DNA of 6,208 nucleotides from CAWJEL01 sp964647255 (GTDB lineage: Bacteria; Chloroflexota; Anaerolineae; CG2-30-64-16), in the NCBI GenBank assembly GCA_964647255.1, contig CAZYGI010000143.1:1-6208 (forward strand), in the 5' to 3' direction. The translations under genes were made by a program, and so were the position numbers. Below the pieces are notes generated by a model. That model was not told the origin of the DNA. It did no database searches and saw only the letters and a list, made by a program, of their open reading frames with translations. Of the stretch, positions 1-6,148 are shown one piece after another. Numbering within the stretch: position 1 is the first letter of the stretch; every line of letters begins with the position of its first letter.

Positions 1-290
1 CATCTGCGCTCGTCCGCGTCCCATTTTCAGGGCAGCGTCCCTGTCGCGGGCGACACAAGCAAGATGAAAATGCCGTCATCCGCGTTCATCTGCGCTCGTC
101 CGCGTCCCATTTTCAGGGCAGCGTCCCTGTCGCGGGCGACAGAAGCAGAGATGAAAATGCCGTCATCCGCGTTCATCTGCGCCCGTCCGCGTCCCATTTT
201 CAGGGCAGCGTCCCTGTCGCGGGCGACAGAAGCAGAGATGAAAATGCCATCATCCGCGTTCATCTGCGCTCGTCCGCGTCCCATTTTCAG
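1..290. repeat. 87-bp tandem repeat array, left end outside window
   Basis: Units begin with CATCTGCG at 1, 87, 174 and 261. The first is 86 bp, with one base missing near 56-64 (ACACAAGCAAG against ACAGAAGCAGAG). The next two are 87 bp and nearly identical, differing at single positions such as GCTCG/GCCCG and GCCGTC/GCCATC. The fourth is partial and ends at CCATTTTCAG (281-290), ten bases before the ATPase start codon. Each unit has a finer, roughly 10-bp rhythm: GTCATCCGCG, TTCATCTGCG, CTCGTCCGCG. Each also carries small inverted repeats (GATGAA with TTCATC, GTCG with CGAC). No transposase or coding signal goes with it, and the function is unknown. The array continues beyond the left edge, so the copy number cannot be given. 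Confidence 0.95.
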
Positions 291-300
291 GTCAGAAGAC

Positions 301-1059
301 ATGGATCCCATTCTCGAGGCGGAAGACCTCCGCATGACCTTCACCGACCCGAACCGTGCCCAACTGCTGGCGCTGGACGGGATGTCGCTGGCGGTGGCCG
401 ACGGCGAGTTCCTGGCGATCGTCGGGCCGTCGGGCTGCGGCAAGAGCACCCTGCTGCGCCTGCTCGCCGGGCTGATCCGGCCGATCGCCGGCGAGGTGCG
501 TTTCCGCGGCCGGCCCCTCGCTGCGCCGAGCCGGGAGATCGGGTTTGTGTTCCAGCGCGCCGCGCTGATGCCGTGGCGCACCGTGTCCGGGAACATCGCC
601 CTGCCGCTGGAGATCGGCGGGACGCCGGCCGCCGATCTCCAGCGGCGCACCCGCGAGTTGATTGCGCTGGTGGGACTCGATGGGTTCGCCGACGCCTATC
701 CCCGGCAGCTCTCCGGCGGGATGCAGCAGCGCGTCGCCCTGGCGCGGGCGCTGATCCATGAGCCGGGCGTGCTGCTGCTCGACGAGCCGTTCGGCTCCCT
801 GGACGCGCTCACGCGCGAGCGGATGAACGCCGAACTGCTGCGCATCTGGAGCGTGCACCAGCGCACGGTGGTCATGGTGACGCACAGCATCAGCGAGGCC
901 GTGCTGCTGGCCGACCGGATCCTGGTGATGTCGCCCCGGCCCGGCCAGGTGCGCGCCGAATTCGCCGTCCCGCTGCCGCGCCCCCGCCAGCCCGGCGTCT
1001 CAGCCGAGCCGGACTTCCTGAAGCTGACCCGCGCGGTGCGGGCCGAGATCGTAGATTGA
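301..1059 (+). CDS. ABC importer ATP-binding protein, nitrate/sulfonate/taurine (SsuB/TauB/NrtD-like) family
   Basis: This 252-residue cytoplasmic ATPase would energise a solute importer. Visible motifs are Walker A GPSGCGKST (42-50), Q-loop Gln85 in VFQRAALMPW, signature LSGGMQQR (137-144), Walker B VLLLDEPF (157-164, with Asp161 and Glu162), D-loop SLD (166-168) and H-loop His195. The PW after the Q-loop and the ILVMSPRPG stretch (207-215) are typical of the NitT/TauT class, whose substrates include nitrate, sulfonates, taurine and thiamine-precursor pyrimidines; the ATPase alone does not reveal which. Length is normal for the family. The start at 301 is chosen because the domain begins there and everything upstream in frame is tandem repeat. 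A weak AGAAG lies 2 nt before the ATG. The usual permease and binding protein are not downstream, so they are either upstream of the repeat or elsewhere. The family is firm; the substrate is not. Confidence 0.93.
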   Translation: MDPILEAEDLRMTFTDPNRAQLLALDGMSLAVADGEFLAIVGPSGCGKSTLLRLLAGLIRPIAGEVRFRGRPLAAPSREIGFVFQRAALMPWRTVSGNIALPLEIGGTPAADLQRRTRELIALVGLDGFADAYPRQLSGGMQQRVALARALIHEPGVLLLDEPFGSLDALTRERMNAELLRIWSVHQRTVVMVTHSISEAVLLADRILVMSPRPGQVRAEFAVPLPRPRQPGVSAEPDFLKLTRAVRAEIVD

Positions 1060-1061
1060 GG

Positions 1062-1090
1062 TTGATTTTTGGCTTTTGATATGTTAGCAT
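1062..1090 (+). promoter_or_regulatory. candidate sigma70-type promoter for glgA
   Basis: The short gap after the ATPase stop is strikingly AT-rich for this window. It holds TTGATT (1062-1067), a 17-bp spacer and TAGCAT (1085-1090). The TG at 1082-1083 is placed as in an extended -10 element. Each hexamer matches the consensus at four of six positions. Transcription would begin near 1097, inside the 80-bp gap and before the preferred glgA start at 1140. This suggests that glgA has its own promoter. The prediction comes from sequence alone. Confidence 0.45.
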
Positions 1091-1139
1091 GAAGCCATCG
1101 AGCGGCGACGCGCAACCAATAATCGGTAATGCAGAGGCC

Positions 1140-2642
1140 ATGAACGAACAAACACCCTTGAAAGTGCTCTATCTTTCGGCTGAGATCGTGCCGTTCGCCA
1201 AGACCGGCGGGCTCGCCGATGTCGCCGGGGCCTTGCCGAAGGCCATCCGCGGCCTGGGCCACGACATCCGCGCCATCATGCCCCGCTACGGCCGGGTGGA
1301 GGTGGAGCGGTTTGCGCTGCGCAAGCTGCTGGATTGCCTGCCCGTGCCGATGGACGAGCGCACGGAGTGCGCCGCGCTCTACGAAGGCAGCATCGGCGAG
1401 GGCGAGAAGGCCACGCCGGTGTATTTCGTGGACAGTCCGCGCTACTTCGACCGGCAGGGCATCTACATGTACCCGGATGACGCCGAACGGTTCATCTTCT
1501 TCTCCCGCGCGGCGCTGGAGCTGTGCCGGACGTTGGACTGGTGGCCCGATGTGATCCACTGCAACGAGTGGCACACCGCCTTGATCCCGAACTGGCTGCG
1601 CACGATCTACCGCGATGATCCGCACTTCGGCGGGATCGCCACCCTGTACACGGCGCACAATTTGCAGTACCAGGGCATCTTCGGCCAGCGCGTGCTCGAG
1701 ATCGCCGGTCTGACCGACATGGGCTTCATCGCCCATCCCGACATCGCGCCCGACTTGAACTATGTCGTTGACCTGATGGCGCGCGGTCTGCTCTTTGCCG
1801 ACATCATCAACACCGTCAGCCAGACGTATGCGCGCGAGATCCTGACGCCGGAGTACGGGGAGCGGCTCGATCCGGTGCTGCGCGACCGCCAGGACCGGCT
1901 GTTCGGCGTCCGCAACGGGATTGACACCGAGCTGTACGATCCGCGCACCGATCCGCACATCGTCGCGCGCTTTGACGTGGATCACCTCGACGCGCGGCCG
2001 GCGAACAAGGCCGCGCTGCAGGCCGCGGCTAAGCTGCCGGTCGCCCCCGATGTGCCGCTGATCGGCGTGGTGTCCCGCCTGAACGATGCCAAGGGCTTCG
2101 ATTTGATCAGCGCCATCGCCGATCCGCTGCTCCGGCACACCGGCTGCCAGCTCGTGGTGATGGGCACGGGCGATTCGCGCTATCACGACCTGTTGAACGG
2201 CCTGGCCGCCCGCTACCCGCAGCAGGTCGCGGCGTACCTGACGTTCAACCGGCAGACCGAGCAAAGCATCTACGCGGGCAGCGACATCTTCTTGATGCCG
2301 TCGCGCTTCGAGCCGTGCGGCCTGAACCAGATGCTCGCCATGCGCTACGGCGCCGTTCCGGTCGTCCATGCAGTGGGCGGCCTGGCCGACAGCGTGGCCG
2401 ACTATAACCCGCGCACCGACACCGGCACGGGCTTCGGGTTCACCCAGTACGACGCGATGGCGCTGTTTGCCGCGCTCGTGCGGGCGCTGGAAACGTACCG
2501 GCACCGCGACGCCTGGCGTGGGCTCATCTGCCGCTGCATGCGCACCGATTTTTCGTGGCGGCGCTCCGCCGAAGAATATGTCGAGCTGTACCGGCGGGCC
2601 GTCGCGATCCGGAGCGGCCACCATACGGCGTCCGCTGGGTGA
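1140..2642 (+). CDS. glgA: glycogen/starch synthase (GT5 family)
   Basis: GlgA transfers glucose from a nucleotide sugar, usually ADP-glucose in bacteria, to the non-reducing end of an alpha-1,4-glucan in the cytoplasm. The 500-residue product matches the family's usual 480-500 and has both GT-B halves. The N-terminal half has KTGGLADV (21-28), HCNEWHTA (140-147) and TAHNLQYQGIF (171-181). The C-terminal half has VSRLNDAKGFD (311-321, with Arg313 and Lys318 at the expected nucleotide-binding positions), PSRFEPCGLNQ (387-397, with Glu391 at the place of the conserved catalytic Glu) and TGTGFGF (428-434). The ATG at 1140 is preferred over the in-frame ATG at 1089: homology begins at LKVLYLSAE, GAGG lies just upstream (spacing of only 2 nt), and 1089 lies inside the likely -10 element. 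No glgB or glgC is nearby. Whether the donor is ADP- or UDP-glucose cannot be read from the sequence. Confidence 0.96.
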   Translation: MNEQTPLKVLYLSAEIVPFAKTGGLADVAGALPKAIRGLGHDIRAIMPRYGRVEVERFALRKLLDCLPVPMDERTECAALYEGSIGEGEKATPVYFVDSPRYFDRQGIYMYPDDAERFIFFSRAALELCRTLDWWPDVIHCNEWHTALIPNWLRTIYRDDPHFGGIATLYTAHNLQYQGIFGQRVLEIAGLTDMGFIAHPDIAPDLNYVVDLMARGLLFADIINTVSQTYAREILTPEYGERLDPVLRDRQDRLFGVRNGIDTELYDPRTDPHIVARFDVDHLDARPANKAALQAAAKLPVAPDVPLIGVVSRLNDAKGFDLISAIADPLLRHTGCQLVVMGTGDSRYHDLLNGLAARYPQQVAAYLTFNRQTEQSIYAGSDIFLMPSRFEPCGLNQMLAMRYGAVPVVHAVGGLADSVADYNPRTDTGTGFGFTQYDAMALFAALVRALETYRHRDAWRGLICRCMRTDFSWRRSAEEYVELYRRAVAIRSGHHTASAG

Positions 2643-2644
2643 AA

Positions 2645-2675
2645 CCTGGCACCTCCGGGCGTCGGTGCGGCCAGG
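2645..2675 (+). terminator. terminator-like hairpin after glgA, merging into repeat array
   Basis: CCTGGC (2645-2650) pairs perfectly with GCCAGG (2670-2675). Inside it, ACC (2651-2653) can pair with GGT (2664-2666), leaving GCG bulged on the 3' side. The hairpin starts 2 nt after the glgA stop codon. There is no following T-run, so it is not a classic intrinsic terminator. It may end transcription weakly or protect the 3' end. Its 3' arm is also the first part of the 30-bp array. Confidence 0.4.
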
Positions 2676-2920
2676 GTTCGTAGTAACGACTTTAGTTGTT
2701 CCAGGATTCGNNNNNNNNNNNNNNNNNNNNNNNNNNNNNNNNNNNNNNNNNNNNNNNNNNNNNNNNNNNNNNNNNNNNNNNNNNNNNNNNNNNNNNNNNN
2801 NNNNNNNNNNTAGTAACGACTTTAGTCGTTCCAGGGTTCGTAGTAACGACTTTAGTCGTTCCAGGGTTCGTAGTAACGACTTTAGTCGTTCCAGGATTCG
2901 TAGTAACGACTTTAGTCGTT
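2671..2920. repeat. 30-bp palindrome-bearing tandem repeat array (array 1), interrupted by assembly gap
   Basis: The unit has three 10-mers in order: CCAGGRTTCG, TAGTAACGAC, TTTAGTCGTT. A complete unit stands at 2671-2700, with TTGTT in place of TCGTT, and the first third of the next at 2701-2710. After the gap come the last two thirds of a unit (2811-2830) and three complete units at 2831, 2861 and 2891. The sixth base of the first 10-mer varies between G and A; otherwise the units after the gap are identical. Each carries AACGACTTTAGTCGTT, in which AACGAC and GTCGTT form a 6-bp stem around the loop TTTA. There are no spacers, so it is not CRISPR. The array ends 24 bp before the next start codon and fills that gene's upstream region. 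The true copy number is hidden by the gap. Confidence 0.95.
2711..2810. other. assembly gap (100 N)
   Basis: This is exactly 100 N, the common placeholder for a scaffold gap of unknown length, placed inside the tandem repeat. The flanks stop after the first 10-mer of a unit and resume with the second, so they are in register. The missing DNA is most simply more copies of the 30-bp unit, though anything could lie there. Reading frames running through it have no meaning. Confidence 0.97.
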
Positions 2921-2944
2921 CCGTTGCCAATGAGAACGTCTACC

Positions 2945-4147
2945 ATGACACCCACCGACCGGCTCTATTACGCTGACCCGTACCTGCGCGAGTTCACCGC
3001 CCGCGTGATCGCGCGGCGCGAGTTCAACGGCCGGCCCGCCGTTGCCCTGGACCGCACCGCCTTCTACCCGACCGGCGGCGGCCAACCGAACGACACCGGA
3101 ACGTTGAACGGCGCACCGGTGGTGGATGTCCTCGCCGAGGATGGGCTGATCTGGCACGTGTTGGCCGGCGAGCTGCCGGGCGAGACGGTCACTGCCGCGC
3201 TGGACTGGGCCCGGCGCTTCGACCACATGCAGCAGCACACGGGCCAGCACATCCTCTCACAGGCGTTCATCGCCGCGTGCGACGCGGAGACGGTGGCCTT
3301 TCACCTGGGCGCGGCCAGCAGCACCATTGATCTGAACCGGGCCGACCTGGAGCCCGACGCCCTGGCCCGCGCCGAAGCGCTGGCGAACGAGATCGTGGAC
3401 GCCAACCTGCCGGTCACGCCGGCGTTCGTCGCGCCGGAGGCGCTGGCCGGCATCCCGCTGCGCAGGCCGCCGAAGGTCACGGAGGACATCCGCATCGTCG
3501 AGGTGGCGGGGTTCGATTGGTCGGCGTGCGGCGGCACCCACGTGGCGGCCACCGCGCAGATCGGCGCGATCGTGATCACCGCTACCGAGCGCCGCGGCGG
3601 CGAGCTGCGCGTCAGCTTCCTGTGCGGCCGCCGCGCCCGCGCCGACCACGCGCGGCTCCAGGGCCTGGCGCAGGGCCTGGTGGCCCGCTTCACCACGGCC
3701 CAGGATGAGCTGCTGGAGGCCGTGGACCGCCGCGCCGCCGAGATGCAGGCCCTGCGCCGGGAGCTGGCCGACCTCGAAGCGCAGTGGATCGAGGCGACCG
3801 CCGCGGCGTTGTGGGCCGCAGCGGAGCCGCTGGGCGCCTGGCGCGTGATCGCCTGCGCCTGGGATGCGCCGTTCGAGCGGACAAAGCGGGTGGCGCAACT
3901 GCTGGCCGGGCGGCCCACCGCGGTCGCGCTGTTGGGGGTGCGCGGCGCCCGGCCCCAGCTCATCTTTGCGCGCGGTGCCGCGGTGAACCTCGACGCCAGC
4001 GCGCTGCTGAAGGCCGCGGCCGCAGTGGCCGGCGGTCGCGGCGGCGGCCGGCCCGACTTCGCGCAGGGCGGCGTGCCGGCCGATGACGGTCTGGACGCGG
4101 CGCTCCGCGCGGCGAAGGATAGCCTCGCGGCGCTGGCGGAAGGTTGA
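2945..4147 (+). CDS. alaX: long-form alanyl-tRNA editing protein (AlaX-L type, DHHA1-like tail)
   Basis: This is a free-standing relative of the alanyl-tRNA synthetase editing domain. It is expected to hydrolyse Ser-tRNA(Ala), and perhaps Gly-tRNA(Ala), in the cytoplasm and so prevent mistranslation of Ala codons. The 400 residues contain the N-terminal FYPTGGGQPNDTG block (40-52), the zinc motifs HTGQH (His98, His102) and CGGTH (Cys195, His199), a probable coiled coil (about 250-285) and a C-terminal DHHA1-like glycine-rich block ending GGGRPDFAQGG (366-376). There is no aminoacylation domain, so it is not a synthetase. The ATG at 2945 is preferred because GAGAA lies 8 nt upstream. An in-frame ATG at 2930 (adding MRTST) has no ribosome binding site. 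The 30-bp array ends 24 bp before the start. The family assignment is strong; the substrate is inferred from the family. Confidence 0.94.
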   Translation: MTPTDRLYYADPYLREFTARVIARREFNGRPAVALDRTAFYPTGGGQPNDTGTLNGAPVVDVLAEDGLIWHVLAGELPGETVTAALDWARRFDHMQQHTGQHILSQAFIAACDAETVAFHLGAASSTIDLNRADLEPDALARAEALANEIVDANLPVTPAFVAPEALAGIPLRRPPKVTEDIRIVEVAGFDWSACGGTHVAATAQIGAIVITATERRGGELRVSFLCGRRARADHARLQGLAQGLVARFTTAQDELLEAVDRRAAEMQALRRELADLEAQWIEATAAALWAAAEPLGAWRVIACAWDAPFERTKRVAQLLAGRPTAVALLGVRGARPQLIFARGAAVNLDASALLKAAAAVAGGRGGGRPDFAQGGVPADDGLDAALRAAKDSLAALAEG

Positions 4148-4171
4148 GCCACCGTCGCGCATGAACTGGAT

Positions 4172-4212
4172 ACGCACCAGGAAAGATCGGTTCCTTGCCG
4201 GCCGCGGTGCGT
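4172..4212 (+). promoter_or_regulatory. structured leader with nested inverted repeats before the MBL gene
   Basis: ACGCACC (4172-4178) is perfectly complementary to GGTGCGT (4206-4212). Just inside, AGGAA (4179-4183) pairs with TTCCT (4191-4195) around a 7-nt loop. The 5' strand is therefore continuous over 12 bases, and the 3' strand carries a 10-base bulge that includes the palindrome GCCGGC. The structure lies between the alaX stop and the MBL-fold start, without a T-run. It could be a weak terminator for alaX or a structured leader for the downstream pair. A 19-codon ORF (4161-4220, peptide starting MNWIRTRKDR) overlaps it but has no ribosome binding site. Confidence 0.35.
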
Positions 4213-4235
4213 CATGGTAATAGCACGAGGCGTGT

Positions 4236-5132
4236 ATGCGAGAGATATCTTCGGGCATTTTCGTTGAAACTGACCAGCGCGGCGCCAATTATGGCGCGGT
4301 GCTCACCGATGATGGGTTCGTGATCATTGACACCCCCATCGTGCCGCGGCAGGCGGTCGCCTTTCGCGACGAATTGCGGCGGATCGGGAACGGCAAACCG
4401 TTCCTGTACGTCCTCAACACCGACCACCATCGCGGGCACATCGTAGGCAACCAGTTCTTCAAGCCCACACCGGTGATCGCGCACGATATCGCCTGGAAAC
4501 ACATGAAGGGGTACGGCGACAATTTCAAGCAGCGCGTCATAGACTCCTTCAAGAAGGAACCGGAGATTCAGGCGCAATTCAAGGAGATCGAGATCATCGT
4601 CCCCAAGATCACCTTCGCCCACCGGCTGGACGTGGTGCGCGGGGGGCGCGATCTGCGCATCATCCGGATCGGCGGCCACACGGCGGCGACCTCGGTGGTG
4701 TGGATGCCGAACGAGAAGATCCTGTTCGTGGGGGATGCGGTGTGGGTGGATCAACATCCGTACATGGCCCAGGCCAACTCCAAGGAGTGGCTGGATGGCC
4801 TCACCTACATCCGCAAGCTGAAGGCGGACATGATCGTGCCCGGCCGCGGGCCGGTGTGCGGCCGGGAAGCCACCGAGCGGATGTCCGAGTACATCCGCCA
4901 CATGCGGGCCCGCGTGCGCATGTTCCACCGGCAGAACCGCACGAAGCAAGAGACGACGCTCACCGTGCTGCGTGAGATGAGCACCTGGTTTCCGGTCTCA
5001 GTGGCGCTCAAATCCAAAACGGAATCGCAAATCAAGCAAGGGATCGGACGGATCTGGAACGAGCTGGAGAAGGCCGCCAGGAACAGGGACAAGGTGGAGC
5101 CCGAACCGGAAGAAGACGCGGGGGACGAATAA
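4236..5132 (+). CDS. metallo-beta-lactamase-fold protein with atypical metal site
   Basis: This 298-residue protein has the MBL-fold layout but degenerate metal motifs. The beta-strand and Asp block GFVIIDTP (27-34) is normal. The HxHxDH motif reads DHHRGH (63-68): Asp63 replaces the first His and Gly67 replaces the Asp of metal site 2, while His65 and His68 remain. The next ligand, His148 in GGHTAATS, and the bridging Asp167 in LFVGDAVW are present. The final His of the usual PGHGP is Arg204 in VPGRGPV. Site 1 could still bind one metal (Asp63, His65, His148, with Asp167), but site 2 looks broken. The C-terminal 80 residues look helical and end in an acidic tail (EPEPEEDAGDE). No signal peptide or membrane segment is seen, so it is probably cytoplasmic. 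GAGG lies 5 nt before the ATG. The next gene begins 3 bp after the stop. The fold is sure; the activity and substrate are unknown. Confidence 0.85.
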   Translation: MREISSGIFVETDQRGANYGAVLTDDGFVIIDTPIVPRQAVAFRDELRRIGNGKPFLYVLNTDHHRGHIVGNQFFKPTPVIAHDIAWKHMKGYGDNFKQRVIDSFKKEPEIQAQFKEIEIIVPKITFAHRLDVVRGGRDLRIIRIGGHTAATSVVWMPNEKILFVGDAVWVDQHPYMAQANSKEWLDGLTYIRKLKADMIVPGRGPVCGREATERMSEYIRHMRARVRMFHRQNRTKQETTLTVLREMSTWFPVSVALKSKTESQIKQGIGRIWNELEKAARNRDKVEPEPEEDAGDE

Positions 5133-5135
5133 CGC

Positions 5136-6125
5136 ATGGCACAAGCGCCTCGCCCCGAGCAGGTAACGCCGGCCGACGAGCTCCGGGACCTGCTGACCCG
5201 TGTCGAAAAACAGGCGGCCAGCATCCGCTACAGCGGACCGGCCGCGGTGAACCTGCTCGACAACCTGGATCGGATTGAAAGGCTGTGGCCGGAGCTGGAA
5301 GCCGCGGGCGTTGACCTGCGACCGGAGGCCGGCCGGTGGGAGACCATCCAGTTGGCGGTGGCGCGCAACGCGCGGCCGCTGTTGGCGGAACTTCGGCAAG
5401 GCGGCGGCATCGCCGGGCTGCGCGCCGAAAGACACCCGGACGGCGTCGCCTCGGCCTGGTGGCGCCTGGATGAGCAGGTGGCGCAGGAGAACAAGCGCCG
5501 GCTGCGCCGCTCCGGCCTGATTGCGGCGGCCGTGCTTGGGGTCGGGTTGGTGCTCTATTTCGGCATCCAGCTTCTCTTCCCGGTGGACCCCCATGTGCGG
5601 GCCGCGTATGAACAGCAGGCGGCGGGCGAGCGCAAGATTCAGCAGTCCGCCGACTTTGCCGGCGCGCTGGAGAACTTCAAGGTTGCGGCCGCCAACCAGC
5701 CGCAAGCCATCGAGGCCTGGCTGCGCGTCGGCGCGGTCCAGCAGAAGCTCGGCGATACCGCCGGTATGACGGAGAGTTACCGCAAGGCGCAGGCGTTGGC
5801 GGCAAGCGATGCGGAGTTTAAGCTCACCCGCAGCCAGGTCTTTCTCGGCTTCGGGATGGTTGCAGAGGCCCAGGCCGACATCGAGGAAGCCCTGGTTCTG
5901 GCGCCGGATAACCCTTACGTTTACTACACGGCCGCCTCCGTGTATGAGAGCCAGGGCCGGTTGCAGGATGCGCTGAAGGCCATCGAGCGGTGTGCCGATC
6001 TGGCGCAGGCGCAGGATGACACACAAATGGCGGCCATGTCACGCTACCGGCTCGGCATGCTCATTCAGCAGGGCTTCGCGCAGCAGGTCGTCTCCGCGAC
6101 GCCCACCGCCGCGCCGGCGCCCTAG
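5136..6125 (+). CDS. single-pass membrane protein with C-terminal TPR repeats
   Basis: The 329-residue product has three parts. Residues 1-118 are a soluble, mostly helical region that I do not recognise. A positive cluster, KRRLRR (120-125), precedes one hydrophobic segment (about 126-148). Residues about 152-291 contain roughly four tetratricopeptide-like repeats, with FAGALENFKVAAANQPQ (174-190), MTESYRKAQAL (211-221), AEAQADIEEALVLAPDNP (243-260) and LQDALKAIERC (276-286) as their second helices. A low-complexity Ala/Pro/Thr tail ends the protein. By the positive-inside rule the N-terminal part is cytoplasmic and the TPR part lies outside the membrane. TPRs bind partner proteins, so a scaffold role is likely, but no specific function can be assigned. 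It starts 3 bp after the MBL gene stops, with GGGGGA 10 nt upstream, so the two are probably co-translated. Confidence 0.85.
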   Translation: MAQAPRPEQVTPADELRDLLTRVEKQAASIRYSGPAAVNLLDNLDRIERLWPELEAAGVDLRPEAGRWETIQLAVARNARPLLAELRQGGGIAGLRAERHPDGVASAWWRLDEQVAQENKRRLRRSGLIAAAVLGVGLVLYFGIQLLFPVDPHVRAAYEQQAAGERKIQQSADFAGALENFKVAAANQPQAIEAWLRVGAVQQKLGDTAGMTESYRKAQALAASDAEFKLTRSQVFLGFGMVAEAQADIEEALVLAPDNPYVYYTAASVYESQGRLQDALKAIERCADLAQAQDDTQMAAMSRYRLGMLIQQGFAQQVVSATPTAAPAP

Positions 6126-6132
6126 CACATGG

Positions 6133-6148
6133 GGCCGTACGTGCGGCC
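6133..6148 (+). terminator. hairpin after the TPR gene, at the front of array 2
   Basis: GGCCG (6133-6137) and CGGCC (6144-6148) form a perfect 5-bp stem around TACGTG, 8 nt after the stop codon. No T-run follows. As after glgA, the 3' arm overlaps the sequence GTGCGGCCAG that leads into the 30-bp repeat array. Confidence 0.35.

Noticed and set aside
1089..1139. Upstream ATG as the glgA start
   Set aside because: It would add 17 residues outside the family homology, has no ribosome binding site and overlaps the likely -10 element.
2671..2920. Possible CRISPR array
   Set aside because: The 30-bp units abut directly with no unique spacers, and no cas gene is present. The same holds for 6148-6208.
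696..2930. Very long reverse-strand open frame of 744 codons
   Set aside because: It runs through the N gap and is antisense to glgA and the ABC ATPase, both of which have complete family motifs. It is a GC-rich shadow frame.
2696..2944. Upstream extension of alaX through the repeat array
   Set aside because: It would encode repeat-derived residues and N-gap sequence; the editing domain starts at about 2945.
2945..4147. Fragment of a broken alanyl-tRNA synthetase
   Set aside because: It has its own start, an intact N-terminal block, both zinc motifs and a complete C-terminal tail at normal AlaX-L length, with no aminoacylation-domain remnant upstream.
3257..4288. Reverse-strand open frames opposite alaX (343 and 304 codons)
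   Set aside because: They show Arg/Ala-rich low-complexity translation without motifs, opposite a gene with clear zinc and DHHA1-like motifs.
4998..6026. Reverse-strand open frame of 342 codons opposite the TPR gene
   Set aside because: There is no recognisable domain. The forward frame has a membrane segment, TPR pattern and tight spacing to the previous gene.
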